Origin: Nocardioides sp. URHA0020
Lineage (GTDB): Bacteria > Actinomycetota > Actinomycetes > Propionibacteriales > Nocardioidaceae
Assembly (NCBI RefSeq): GCF_000620705.1
Contig: NZ_KK211165.1
Coordinates: 29,398-93,397, forward strand
DNA length: 64,000 bases
Reading direction: 5' to 3'
Shown: positions 43,439 through 51,527 of the stretch, in pieces
How the letters are laid out: each line of letters begins with the position of its first letter
Numbering within the stretch: the first letter of the stretch is position 1
The notes under the pieces: model-generated
Database searches by the model: none
What the model was told of the DNA's origin: nothing
The model's input: only the letters and a program-made list of their open reading frames with translations
Translations under genes and position numbers: made by a program

Positions 43439-44524
43439 ATGCGTCTTCTCGGGCCGCTCGCCCTGTCCACCCTGCTCATCGGCTCCCTCATCGGGGGCCC
43501 GGCGTACGCCGGAGGCGGTGGCTCCGGCCATCACCCTCCGCCCTCCTGGGACGAGTCCGTCGTGGACGCCGACCAGAGCTTCCGGGGGCTCGACGCCGTC
43601 GACGGTCGTACGGCGTGGGTGGCCGGCGGCAGCGCCACCGACGGGGGCCCGGGCCGGGTCTTCCGCACGACCGACGGCGGCCGGAGCTGGGACGACGTCA
43701 GCCCTCCGGGCACCGAGGGGCTGCTCTTCCGCGACGTCGAGGCCCGCAGCGCGAAGGAGGCCGTCGTCCTCGCCATCGGCGAGGGCGACGCGTCGCGGAT
43801 CTACCGCACCACCAACGGCGGTGCGAGCTGGGTCGCGGCCTTCGTCAACGACGACCCGGCGGCGTTCTACGACTGCCTGGCCTTCTACCCCGGAGGCAGG
43901 CGCGGCCTGGCGTTGAGCGACCCGGTCGACGGCAGGTTCCGCATCCTGTCGACCCGCGACTCCGGCCGGACCTGGTCGGTGCTGCCGGACGACGGCATGC
44001 CGGACACCTCGACCGAGTTCGGCTTCGCCGCCAGCGGCGACTGCCTGGTGACGACCGGGCGTACGGCGTACTTCGGCTCCGGCGGCGGCGCCTCGCGGAT
44101 CTTCCGCTCCGACGACTACGGCCGGACGTGGACCGCGACCGACTCGACGATCCCGCCGGGCGAGGCCGCGGGAGTGTTCGGCCTGGCGTTCCGCACGCCG
44201 CACGAGGGCATCGCCGTCGGCGGCGACTTCGCGGACCCGGCCGACGGCGTGGACGCGGTCGCGGTCACCCGCAACGGCCGGACCTGGCGCAGTGCGGGCG
44301 ACCTGTCCCACCTGGGCGAGGACGTCGCCTACCTGCCCGGCCGCGGTCGACGGCTGATCGTCACGGGCGAGTCCGGCGACGTGCGGGGGACGAGCACCAG
44401 CGCGGACGGCGGACGCACCTGGACCCGGGTCGGCGACCAGGGCTACCACGCCCTCGACTGCACGTCCGACGGCTCCTGCTGGGCCGCCGGCGGCGCCGGT
44501 CGGGTGGCCCGCCTGACCCGCTGA
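43439..44524 (+). CDS. Secreted BNR/YCF48-like beta-propeller protein
   Basis: A 361-residue exported protein: signal peptide ending AYA (about 1-24), then repeats of the form R.FRTTDGGRSW, IYRTTNGGASW, STRDSGRTWSV, RSDDYGRTWTA and TSADGGRTWTR, the BNR/Asp-box pattern of six- or seven-bladed propellers. Similar proteins include sialidase-fold and HCF136-like folds; catalytic sialidase residues are not evident. Divergent from the epimerase gene. Confidence 0.85.
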   Translation: MRLLGPLALSTLLIGSLIGGPAYAGGGGSGHHPPPSWDESVVDADQSFRGLDAVDGRTAWVAGGSATDGGPGRVFRTTDGGRSWDDVSPPGTEGLLFRDVEARSAKEAVVLAIGEGDASRIYRTTNGGASWVAAFVNDDPAAFYDCLAFYPGGRRGLALSDPVDGRFRILSTRDSGRTWSVLPDDGMPDTSTEFGFAASGDCLVTTGRTAYFGSGGGASRIFRSDDYGRTWTATDSTIPPGEAAGVFGLAFRTPHEGIAVGGDFADPADGVDAVAVTRNGRTWRSAGDLSHLGEDVAYLPGRGRRLIVTGESGDVRGTSTSADGGRTWTRVGDQGYHALDCTSDGSCWAAGGAGRVARLTR

Positions 44525-44603
44525 GCGCGGCCCGATCCACGATTGCGGCCGTCGCTACCTAGACTGTCGTGGTCCAACACCCGAACTGCACCCTAGGAGC
44601 ACT

Positions 44604-44882
44604 GTGAACAAGGACGCGCTCGTCCAAGCCGTTGCCGAGGCATCCGGCCTCTCCAAGGCGGACGCCGACAACGCTCTCAAGGCAACCGTCGACGCCATCA
44701 CCGCGACCGTCGCCGGTGGCGACAAGATCGTCATCCCGGGCCTCGGCACCTTCGAGCCCCGCGACCGGGCCGCCCGCGAGGGACGCAACCCGCAGAGTGG
44801 CGAGACCATCCAGATCGCCGCCACCACCGTCCCGGGCTTCAAGCCCGCCACGGCGTTCAAGAACGCCGTCGCCGGCAAGTAG
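44604..44882 (+). CDS. hup: HU-family nucleoid DNA-binding protein
   Basis: A 92-residue HU protein starting at GTG behind AGGAG. NKDALVQAVAEASGLSKADA, VIPGLGTFEPRDRAAREGRN and NPQSGETIQIAATTVPGFKP give the full HU signature including the arm proline. No Lys-rich C-terminal extension, so it is the short form, not the mycobacterial HupB type. It is followed by a strong terminator. Confidence 0.96.
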   Translation: MNKDALVQAVAEASGLSKADADNALKATVDAITATVAGGDKIVIPGLGTFEPRDRAAREGRNPQSGETIQIAATTVPGFKPATAFKNAVAGK

Positions 44883-44887
44883 TCACC

Positions 44888-44932
44888 CGCAGGGAGCGCC
44901 GGACCCGTCTCGCGGGTCCGGCGCTCCCTGCG
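44888..44932 (+). terminator. Strong intrinsic terminator after hup
   Basis: A perfect 19-bp stem (44888-44906 with 44914-44932; arms start CGCAGGGAGC and end GCTCCCTGCG) around a 7-base loop GTCTCGC, five bases after the hup stop. Confidence 0.92.
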
Positions 44933-45012
44933 TCGTACGGCGGCCCGCGCACCGCGTCGGGCCGGCAGCAAATGCGTTGATCGCGTCGGTCCGGCCCGCC
45001 TAGCGTGCAGGG

Positions 45013-45738
45013 ATGGCGCACGGTGAGAAGGCTCGGCTGGTCGCACTCTGCTTCGACGCGCACGACCCGGTCGCGCTCGCGGGCTTCTGGTCGGGCGTGC
45101 TGGGGTGGGAGCGGGTCGACGACCCGACGTACGGCGTGGCGCTGGTCCCGAACGACGACACCGGCTTCCGGCTGCGGTTCGTGTCGAGCGACGCGCCGAA
45201 GGCCGGGCCGAACCAGTACCACTTCGACCTCACCAGCCAGTCCCTCGAGCAGCAGCAGGAGACCGTGGCTCGCGTGCTGGCGCTCGGCGGCTCGCACCTC
45301 GACATCGGTCAGGGCGACGTCGACCACGTGGTGATGGCCGATCCCGAGGGCAACGAGTTCTGCGTGATCGAGCCGGGCAACAGCTTCCTGGCGGACTGCC
45401 CGTTCATCGGCGCGCTGTCGGGCGACGGGTCGCAGGCGTGCGGCTACTTCTGGAGCAACGCGCTCGGCTGGCCGCTGGTGTGGGACCAGGACGAGGAGAC
45501 CGCGATCCGCTCGCCGCACGGCGGGCCGAAGGTCACGTGGGGCGGGCCGCCGTACCGGCCGAGGCTCGGCAAGGAGCGGGTGCACCTCGACCTCGCTGCC
45601 GAGGGCGAACTCGAGGCCGAGGTCGAGCGGCTGCTCTCGCTCGGGGCGACCCGCGTCGACATCGGGCAGGGGGACGTCGACTGGGTTGTGCTCGCCGACC
45701 CGGACGGGCACGAGCTGTGCGTGCGCTCGGCCGGCTAG
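45013..45738 (+). CDS. Two-domain VOC-family protein
   Basis: A 241-residue protein of two glyoxalase/bleomycin-resistance modules. Module 1 has LVALCFDAHDPVALAGFW and VVMADPEGNEFCVIEP; module 2 repeats CGYFWSNALGWPLVW and VVLADPDGHELCVRS. It resembles the CFP32-type glyoxalase-like proteins of actinobacteria. The substrate is unknown. It converges on the heliorhodopsin gene with a 4-bp gap. Confidence 0.85.
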   Translation: MAHGEKARLVALCFDAHDPVALAGFWSGVLGWERVDDPTYGVALVPNDDTGFRLRFVSSDAPKAGPNQYHFDLTSQSLEQQQETVARVLALGGSHLDIGQGDVDHVVMADPEGNEFCVIEPGNSFLADCPFIGALSGDGSQACGYFWSNALGWPLVWDQDEETAIRSPHGGPKVTWGGPPYRPRLGKERVHLDLAAEGELEAEVERLLSLGATRVDIGQGDVDWVVLADPDGHELCVRSAG

Positions 45739-45742
45739 CGCG

Positions 45743-46510
45743 TCAGCCGGCCAGCGATCCGGAGAAGATCTGCCAGGCCAGGGCGCTCTTGGCGACCAGG
45801 CTGAGGACGAGGTAGGTCTTCTCGCCGAAGGCGTAGCTCCGCCAGCGCCCGACCTCGCGGTACTGCAGCCACTGGTTGAGCGCGAAGCTCATGAAGAGCA
45901 CGAAGAGCGAGATGAAGATCCCGTAGACGAAGCCCGGGACCGAGGAGCCGGCGCCGACCAGGTTGATCACGATCGCCACCCAGGGAGCGGCGCCGGCGAT
46001 CGTTCCGAACCAGAACGGCAGCATCGTGGTGGTCGTCCGGCCGGGCGGGTTGCTCCTCTCCTGGAGCCAGCCGAAGAGGATCATCGCGACGTTGGCCCCG
46101 GCGATCGCCACGACCGCGGAGATCCCGGTGATGCCGCAGTAGAAGCCGATGAGCACGACCATGATGGTGGCGCTGAACGAGTACTCGACCCAGCGGAACC
46201 GGTTGATGCCGGACCTGAGGTCGCGCTCGTACGCGGCCCGGCCCAGGGTCGCCGTGAGCAGGTGGTCGACCGCGGCCAGGCCGAGGAAGACGGCGATCGC
46301 GACGCCGATGCGGACGTCGAAGAGTGCCGCCGGGTCGGTCGAGGGGCTGCCGGGCGGACCCTCCGGGAACTGCGAGCTCACCGTGATGGCGAAGTCGCCG
46401 GCCAGCACCAGGATGGCGACCGCCTGCGCGGCGTGGAGCACGCCGAGCGCGAGGTTCCAGCGGCGCAGGCCGCGCAGGCGAGCGTCGTCGACTCCCGTCG
46501 CGGTGCTCAC
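45743..46510 (-). CDS. Heliorhodopsin
   Basis: A 255-residue seven-helix retinal protein. Lys241 in LVAKSALAW is the Schiff-base lysine at the position of HeR 48C12; Glu109 in RFRWVEYSFSATIM is the counterion; His26 and His83 match the conserved pocket histidines. Heliorhodopsins are inverted in the membrane compared with type-1 rhodopsins and are thought to act as light sensors, not pumps. The GTG start overlaps the stop of the MerR gene (GTGA), so the two are coupled. No retinal-forming dioxygenase gene is in the window. Identification rests on these motifs and on length. Confidence 0.93.
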   Translation of the reverse strand: MSTATGVDDARLRGLRRWNLALGVLHAAQAVAILVLAGDFAITVSSQFPEGPPGSPSTDPAALFDVRIGVAIAVFLGLAAVDHLLTATLGRAAYERDLRSGINRFRWVEYSFSATIMVVLIGFYCGITGISAVVAIAGANVAMILFGWLQERSNPPGRTTTTMLPFWFGTIAGAAPWVAIVINLVGAGSSVPGFVYGIFISLFVLFMSFALNQWLQYREVGRWRSYAFGEKTYLVLSLVAKSALAWQIFSGSLAG

Positions 46511-47418
46511 GCCGCACCGAACCGGTCGACGTACGACAGGACCCGGCCGAGCATGGCGCTGACCGCGCCGAGGTCGGCGACGGCCGGACCCGGGCGGTCG
46601 GCCAGGTCGTAGAGGGCGGGCGTCGCCTCCGCGGCCCCGGCCCGCATCGCCACCCCGGCGCAGACCCGGGCGGCGTCGCGGACGGCGGCCGGCTCGACGG
46701 TGATGATCGACTCGAAGACCCGCTCGCGATCGGGCACGTCCTGCTGGCCGGGCAGCTCCCACGCCGTCAGCGCGGCGGGCAGGTCCACCGAGTCGCAGAC
46801 GACGGTCCACTCCCGGGCCAGCGGCTCCTCGGGCGGCAGCGGCACCAGGACCGGGCCGGGTCGCGACCCGGTGCCGACGACCTGGGGACGGTCGAGGTCG
46901 GGGAACTCGGCGAACGCGAACGCCGAGCGCGCGACCAGCGCCAGCTCGTGCCACCGCGGCCGAGCCGCGGCGTAGTAGCGCTCCTGCTGGAACCCACCGA
47001 AGATGATGGCCCGCTCCGCCTTGGCGCAGAACTCGTCCTCGATCGCCCACGACAGGGCGAGCAGCGTGCGCTTCTGCAGCCGCTGCACGGGGACGTGCGG
47101 GTGCTTGCGGCGCAGCTCGGCGTAGACCGAGGGGGTCCCGGGCTCCGCCTGCGCCAGCGCGTCCGCGATCGCCACGTCGAGGCGGACGCCGGCGTCGCGA
47201 CGGCGTACGACGTGCGCGACGGCCTCGACGTCCGCGTCGAGGTAGCGACGGTGCCCGCTCTCGAGGCGCTGCGGGCGGGGGAAGCCGTGCCGCTGCTCCC
47301 ACATCCGCAGGGTCGCCGGGCTGAGCCCGGTGCGCTCGGCCAGGGCACCGATCGTCAGGAGCTGGTCCCATCCCGGCCCTTGCGCATTTGTCAACTCTGT
47401 GTTCATGTTGTTCAGCAT
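46507..47418 (-). CDS. MerR-family regulator with C-terminal sensory (probable DICT) domain
   Basis: A 303-residue protein. Residues 20-85 form a MerR winged helix (TIGALAERTGLSPATLRMWE, then GHRRYLDADVEAV). Residues 115-300 look like a DICT-type sensory domain: KRTLLALSWAIEDEFCA, AIIFGGFQQERYYA, WTVVCDS, and a late ESIITVEPAAVRDAARVC. No B12-binding or metal Cys motif of LitR or classical MerR is seen. Start ATG 47418 (GAGG 3-4 nt upstream) or ATG 47406. It lies upstream of and coupled to the heliorhodopsin gene and faces a palindromic operator, so it probably regulates this locus. Confidence 0.82.
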   Translation of the reverse strand: MLNNMNTELTNAQGPGWDQLLTIGALAERTGLSPATLRMWEQRHGFPRPQRLESGHRRYLDADVEAVAHVVRRRDAGVRLDVAIADALAQAEPGTPSVYAELRRKHPHVPVQRLQKRTLLALSWAIEDEFCAKAERAIIFGGFQQERYYAAARPRWHELALVARSAFAFAEFPDLDRPQVVGTGSRPGPVLVPLPPEEPLAREWTVVCDSVDLPAALTAWELPGQQDVPDRERVFESIITVEPAAVRDAARVCAGVAMRAGAAEATPALYDLADRPGPAVADLGAVSAMLGRVLSYVDRFGAA

Positions 47419-47420
47419 AT

Positions 47421-47441
47421 TCCTCAACAACCTGTTTAGGA
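47421..47441. promoter_or_regulatory. Palindromic operator in the heliorhodopsin-locus promoter
   Basis: TCCTCAACA-ACC-TGTTTAGGA is a 21-bp dyad with one mismatch pair. It lies next to a second dyad, GTTGTT (47407-47412) and AACAAC (47426-47431). A TTGACA-like hexamer reading toward merR is at 47449-47454 (minus strand). Binding by the MerR protein is inferred from position. Confidence 0.6.
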
Positions 47442-47469
47442 AGCCCCGTGTCAACCGGTGGAGGTAGCG

Positions 47470-47724
47470 ATGACGATCAGCAGTCAGTCCCTGGACGGCA
47501 GCACGAACGGCAGCACGAGCGAGAAGACCGAGGAGGTCGTGGACTGGACCGACCTCGGCCAGCGGATGTGGAGCTTCCTGACCGGACGTCAGGCAGCCAT
47601 CCACTACACCTTCGAGGAGATGGCGGTCGAGGTCCCGCGTGACACCGGGTCCGAGGCGCCGCGAGCGACCTGGAAGCTCAACGGCACCCTGACGGTGACG
47701 ACCACCGACAGCAACGCGGGCTGA
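47470..47724 (+). CDS. Small conserved-looking unknown protein of the heliorhodopsin locus
   Basis: An 84-residue soluble protein with a Ser/Thr-rich N-terminus and a defined core: DWTDLGQRMWSFLTGRQAAI, then HYTFEEMAVEVP and WKLNGTLTVTTTDS, likely one helix plus beta strands. GGTGGAGG lies before the ATG. It is divergent from merR across a 51-bp region and is followed 7 bp later by the FHA gene. I do not recognise the family. Confidence 0.65.
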   Translation: MTISSQSLDGSTNGSTSEKTEEVVDWTDLGQRMWSFLTGRQAAIHYTFEEMAVEVPRDTGSEAPRATWKLNGTLTVTTTDSNAG

Positions 47725-47731
47725 GCCCACC

Positions 47732-48568
47732 ATGGCACTGGTGCTGTCGGCCGACCTGACCCTCGACCTCGAGACCGCGGACGGGTCGGCGGTGCACGCC
47801 CGGTTGCACGGCGGGTCCAACCGGCTGCTGCTCGAGGTCGACGACGCCGGTGCCTTCGCGGGTCAGCGCGACGCCCCCGCCGTCCGCGCCCTGGCCGAGG
47901 GTCTCGCGGCCCAGGGCGTGGTGGTCCGGGTCGTCAGCGGGGGTCGTGACCTGGTCTCGTTGGGCGCCGTGTCCGCGCCGTGGTGGCAGCGCCGCGTGAC
48001 CGGGTCCCGACGGATCCGGCTCGGCAGCGTGCGCGGTGCGTTCACCTCGGCGCGCTCGCGGGCGCGTCGTACCCAGTCCGTGCTCCCCGACGTGGCGCTC
48101 GTCCCTCCCGGCACGCTGTGGCCGCTGACGCCGACCCTGCGTCGACCGGTCCGGCGGCCGGTCACGACGACGCACGACCCGGCGCACGGCGGTGCGCCGC
48201 GCCTGGTGCTGGCCAAGGAGGACCTGTGGGCGGGCGAGGAGCTGCCGGTCTACCGGCTCCGGGAGCGGATCACGATCGGCTGCGGTCCCGACTCCGACAT
48301 CCGCCTCCCCGGCCTCGAGCAGCGGCACGCGGTGATCGAGCACGACGAGCGCGACGAGTACGTCGTCACCGCGGTCGACGGGCCCGTGCGGGTGCACGGC
48401 GCCTTCGTCGGCGAGCAGATCCTGCGCACCGGCACGCGCATCGACATCGGCGCGCACTGCCTGGTCTACTTCCGGGAGGAGTACGCCGACCACGGCCGCC
48501 CGCACGGTGGCCGGATCGGCGGCGAGGCCGGGCACCAGCGACCGCAGCCGCCGCGCGACGCGATGTGA
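47732..48568 (+). CDS. FHA-like domain protein
   Basis: A 278-residue protein. Residues 1-110 form an unknown alpha/beta module ending in a basic segment (SRRIRLGSVRGAFTSARSRA). Residues about 157-250 are FHA-like: RITIGCGPDSDIRLPGLEQR, then HAVIEHDERDEYVV and VHGAFVGEQILRTGTRID. The usual pThr-binding Arg (IGR) is Cys and the SxxH serine is Gln, so phospho-binding may be lost or altered. It lies in a probable operon with the 84-residue gene and away from the heliorhodopsin genes. Confidence 0.75.
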   Translation: MALVLSADLTLDLETADGSAVHARLHGGSNRLLLEVDDAGAFAGQRDAPAVRALAEGLAAQGVVVRVVSGGRDLVSLGAVSAPWWQRRVTGSRRIRLGSVRGAFTSARSRARRTQSVLPDVALVPPGTLWPLTPTLRRPVRRPVTTTHDPAHGGAPRLVLAKEDLWAGEELPVYRLRERITIGCGPDSDIRLPGLEQRHAVIEHDERDEYVVTAVDGPVRVHGAFVGEQILRTGTRIDIGAHCLVYFREEYADHGRPHGGRIGGEAGHQRPQPPRDAM

Positions 48569-48572
48569 GCCG

Positions 48573-49922
48573 CTAGTCCCAGCCGTTGCGGTTGGTCGGG
48601 TCGCCGAGGTAGCCGACGAACAGCCGGTCGGGGTCGCGGTCGGCGCACACCTGCTGCAGTCGCGCCCAGGCGTCCTCGGAGAGGACCTTCGCCTGGCGGC
48701 GGGTGTGGTCGCTGTCGCCGAGGTACTGCCCGACGGTGACCGGCTCGAGGTCGGCCATGGCTCCCTCGAGCCACCCGAGGCAGCGCTCGTCGTCGGCCTC
48801 GTCCTCCCAGAGGACGTACGACGCGAGGTAGACCTCCGACTGCAGCGAGAACGCCATGTCGGGGAGCTCGCGCAGCGGCGCCATCGAGAACCAGATGGTG
48901 AACGCCTTCGCGTTGGGCAGCGTCGTGAAGGCGCGACGCATCGCCGGCACGACGGTCGTCGCCGGCCCGGTGAGCCAGGCGTTGTCGACGGCCCAGCGGT
49001 GGCCCTCGGGGTTGTCCTCGAGCTGGCGGGCGCGCTCGGCCTCGGGGGTGGTGGGCTCGCTGTCGATCACGAGCAGCGCTCGGTCGAGGGCCGGGTTGCT
49101 GCGGAACGGCGCGAGCGCGGCGTCGGCCTCGGCCGCGTCGTCGACCATCGCGAGGGCCGTCACCAGCAGCACGGGGTCGGGCCCGAGGGCCCGGTCGGTC
49201 TTGGTGAGCGCGACGATCTCGACGGTGTCGGCGACGGAGTGGTGGGTGGCGTGCAGCCAGCTCATCACCTCGTCGAAGTCCGCGAGCCGGAAGGCCTGCA
49301 CGGTGTGCGCGACGTGGCGCGGGAGCGGCCGGGTCCGCAGGTGGAAGCGCGTGACGACGCCGGGGAAGCCGGGTCCGGAGCCGCGGGCTGCCCAGTAGAG
49401 GTCGACGTTCTCGTCGGCCGAGGCGCGCACCAGGTCACCGCTCGCCGTGACGACGTCGACGGCCACGACGTACTCCGCCGCCCAGCCCCAGCCGCGGGCG
49501 TTCCAGCCCTGGCCGCCCTGGAGCAGGAAGCCGCCGATCCCGACGGTGGGACAGTGGCCGCCGGGGAAGAACCGGTCGCGCTCGGCCAGGTAGGGCGCCA
49601 ACTCGGCACCGCCCCGGGTCGAGGGGGAGGCGGTCACGATGCCGGTGGCGTCGTCGTACGCCATCTCGTGCAGGCCGCCCAGGTCGATGACGAGCGCGTC
49701 GGACCGCACGGACCACTGGGCCCAGCTGTGCCCGCCGGAGCGTACGGCGACCTGCCACCCCCGTGAGCGCGCCAGTCGTACCGCCTCGACCACCTCCGCC
49801 TCGGTCGTCGGGCGTACGACGGCCGCGGGCTGGCGCGACGTCAGCCGGCGGTTGAAGATCCGGTCGACCCGCGCCTGCTCGAAGCCCGGCTCCCCGCGCT
49901 CGACGACCGGCCCGCTCGTCAC
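48573..49922 (-). CDS. FAD-linked oxidase, BBE-like (PCMH domain)
   Basis: A 449-residue flavin oxidase. The FAD-binding module holds RSGGHSW (His for 8-alpha linkage) and GGHCPTVGIGGFLLQGG (Cys for 6-S-linkage), so the FAD is probably bicovalently bound. The BBE C-terminal segment LFVGYLGDPTNRNGWD closes it. Such enzymes oxidise alcohols or C-N bonds of sugars, alkaloids or aromatics. No signal peptide. GTG 49922 has GGAGG close upstream. It is the last gene of the leftward catabolic arm, separated by the hairpin array. Confidence 0.9.
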   Translation of the reverse strand: MTSGPVVERGEPGFEQARVDRIFNRRLTSRQPAAVVRPTTEAEVVEAVRLARSRGWQVAVRSGGHSWAQWSVRSDALVIDLGGLHEMAYDDATGIVTASPSTRGGAELAPYLAERDRFFPGGHCPTVGIGGFLLQGGQGWNARGWGWAAEYVVAVDVVTASGDLVRASADENVDLYWAARGSGPGFPGVVTRFHLRTRPLPRHVAHTVQAFRLADFDEVMSWLHATHHSVADTVEIVALTKTDRALGPDPVLLVTALAMVDDAAEADAALAPFRSNPALDRALLVIDSEPTTPEAERARQLEDNPEGHRWAVDNAWLTGPATTVVPAMRRAFTTLPNAKAFTIWFSMAPLRELPDMAFSLQSEVYLASYVLWEDEADDERCLGWLEGAMADLEPVTVGQYLGDSDHTRRQAKVLSEDAWARLQQVCADRDPDRLFVGYLGDPTNRNGWD

Positions 49923-49940
49923 GCCGCCTCCGCCCGGGGA

Positions 49941-50352
49941 GCGGTGGGAGATCCACGGTTTGGGCGTGCGAGAGCGTGGAGTGCCCACCGCTGGTCGGTG
50001 GCGGCGTGGGGGGCGGTGGGAGTTCCACGGTTTGCGGGTGGGAGAGCGTGGATTGTCCACCGCCGGTCGGGGGCGGTGTGGGGGGCGGTGGGAGTTCCAC
50101 GGTCTGCGGGTGCGAGAGCGTGGATTGTCCACCGCCGGTCGGCGGCGGCCCGGGCAGCGGTGGGAGATCCACTGTTTGCGGGTGCGAGAGCGTGGACTGT
50201 CCACCGCCGGTCGGCGGCGGCCCGGGCAGCGGTGGGAGTTCCACCGTCTGCGCGCGCGAGAGCGTGGACTGCCCACCGCCAGCCGGTGGCGGCGCAGGGC
50301 GGCGGTCGGAGATCCACCGTCTGCGCCGGAGAAAGCGTGGACTGCCCACCGC
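49941..50352. repeat. Six tandem 72-bp units, each a nested hairpin
   Basis: The gene-free stretch 49923-50367 is almost entirely this array. Units begin at about 49943, 50015, 50087, 50159, 50231 and 50304. In each, outer arms GCGGTGG / CCACCGC enclose inner arms TCCACG / CGTGGA with matching 4-base gaps and a 17-base loop (unit 2: 50013-50063). About 21 bp of GC-rich linker separates hairpins. Unit 6 shows one mismatch in each stem. The 72-bp period (24 codons) creates repetitive reading frames in both strands. Confidence 0.92.
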
Positions 50353-50367
50353 CGCACCCGGTCGTCA

Positions 50368-51516
50368 TCAGGCGGGCTCGACCAGGGCGTGCAGGGTCTG
50401 GCCCATGATCCGGCCGGGGTCGGCACCCTCGGTCTCGGGGTGGATCTCCCACTCGGCCAGGGTGAGGCTGTTGTCGAGCACCATCTTCACGCGCGGGAAG
50501 CGGCGGGCCATGAACGCCGGGAGCACGTCGTCGATCGGGTCGCCGCCGGTCAGCATCTCGGCCAGGATCACCGCGTCCTCGGCGCACATCGCCGCGCCCT
50601 GCGCGATCAGCGGCGGGCAGGCGTGGGCGGCGTCGCCGATGATGATCGAGCGGCCGCGGTACCACGGCGACTCGACGCAGATCGACTCGATCCACTGGTA
50701 GTTGACGACCGCGTCGTCGGCCAGGCTGTCGCGCACCTCGCCCCAGATCCCGCCGTACCCCTGGCCGCGCTCCTTCAGCTCGGACCCGCGCGCGCCCTCG
50801 CCGATGAAGGACCGGTCGAGGTTCTCCTCGAGCAGGAACGCGTAGCAGAGGTCCTCGGAGATGGGGGTGTAGCCGGCCTTGTACTTCGGGCCGCCGTAGT
50901 ACATCTCGGAGCAGTCCATCTCGACCGGCCGCTTGGCGACGGTGCGCCAGATGCCCATGCCCACGGGCCTCGGCTGGTCCTCGATGCCGATCATGCCGCG
51001 CACCTTGGAGCGGATCCCGTCGGCGCCGACGAGCAGGTCGACGGTCTCCGACGTGCCGTCCGACAGCGTGACGGTGACCGAGTCGCCGTGGTCGTCGATG
51101 TCGGTGAGCGTCACCCCGAGGCGTACGTCGACCCCGGCCGCGACGACCTCCTCGGCCAGGATGTCGGCCAGGTCGCCGCGCACCGCTCCCATGGTGCCGG
51201 GCAGCTCGGCCCCGCCCATCGGTGGCGTGGGGATCTCGGCGATCACGTGACCGTCGGCGGTCTTGAGCCGCAGGTGGCTGAAGGGGAAGCTGCGCTCGGC
51301 GAGCTTGTCGTAGATGCCCACGGACCTGAACGCCTTGAGCGCGTTGCCCTGCAGGGTGATCCCGTGCCCGACGCCACCGAGGGACTCACGCAGGTCCACG
51401 AGCACGACAGAGACGCCCTGCTGGGCCAGGGCGAGCGAGAGCACGCCGCCGGTGATGCCGCCGCCGACGATCAGGACGCGCCGGGTGGGGTGGTCGACAG
51501 TGCTGGACTCAGACAT
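50368..51516 (-). CDS. FAD-dependent aromatic hydroxylase (PHBH family)
   Basis: A 382-residue class A flavoprotein monooxygenase. Motifs: RRVLIVGGGITGGVLSLAL (GxGxxG for FAD), LVGADGIRSKVRG (DG motif) and SIIIGDAAHACPPLIAQGA (GD motif). It would use NAD(P)H and O2 to hydroxylate an aromatic ring. ATG 51516 is 11 bp after the ABC ATPase stop, so it is in the importer operon: uptake followed by hydroxylation. Confidence 0.9.
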   Translation of the reverse strand: MSESSTVDHPTRRVLIVGGGITGGVLSLALAQQGVSVVLVDLRESLGGVGHGITLQGNALKAFRSVGIYDKLAERSFPFSHLRLKTADGHVIAEIPTPPMGGAELPGTMGAVRGDLADILAEEVVAAGVDVRLGVTLTDIDDHGDSVTVTLSDGTSETVDLLVGADGIRSKVRGMIGIEDQPRPVGMGIWRTVAKRPVEMDCSEMYYGGPKYKAGYTPISEDLCYAFLLEENLDRSFIGEGARGSELKERGQGYGGIWGEVRDSLADDAVVNYQWIESICVESPWYRGRSIIIGDAAHACPPLIAQGAAMCAEDAVILAEMLTGGDPIDDVLPAFMARRFPRVKMVLDNSLTLAEWEIHPETEGADPGRIMGQTLHALVEPA

Positions 51517-51527
51517 GGAAGAGGCTC

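Noticed and set aside
45743..48568. Retinal or carotenoid biosynthesis genes near the heliorhodopsin
   Set aside because: None of the adjacent genes resembles Blh/Brp, CrtB, CrtI or CrtY; retinal must come from elsewhere.
49435..50349. Long minus-strand frame encoding a Pro-rich 24-residue repeat (GGGQSTLSHPQTV-like)
   Set aside because: It is produced by the 72-bp hairpin array, whose period is a multiple of three; all frames stay open, the frame runs antisense-offset into the BBE-like gene, and there is no start signal.
49941..50352. Possible CRISPR array
   Set aside because: The linkers between hairpins are themselves repeated, so there are no unique spacers, and no cas genes are present.
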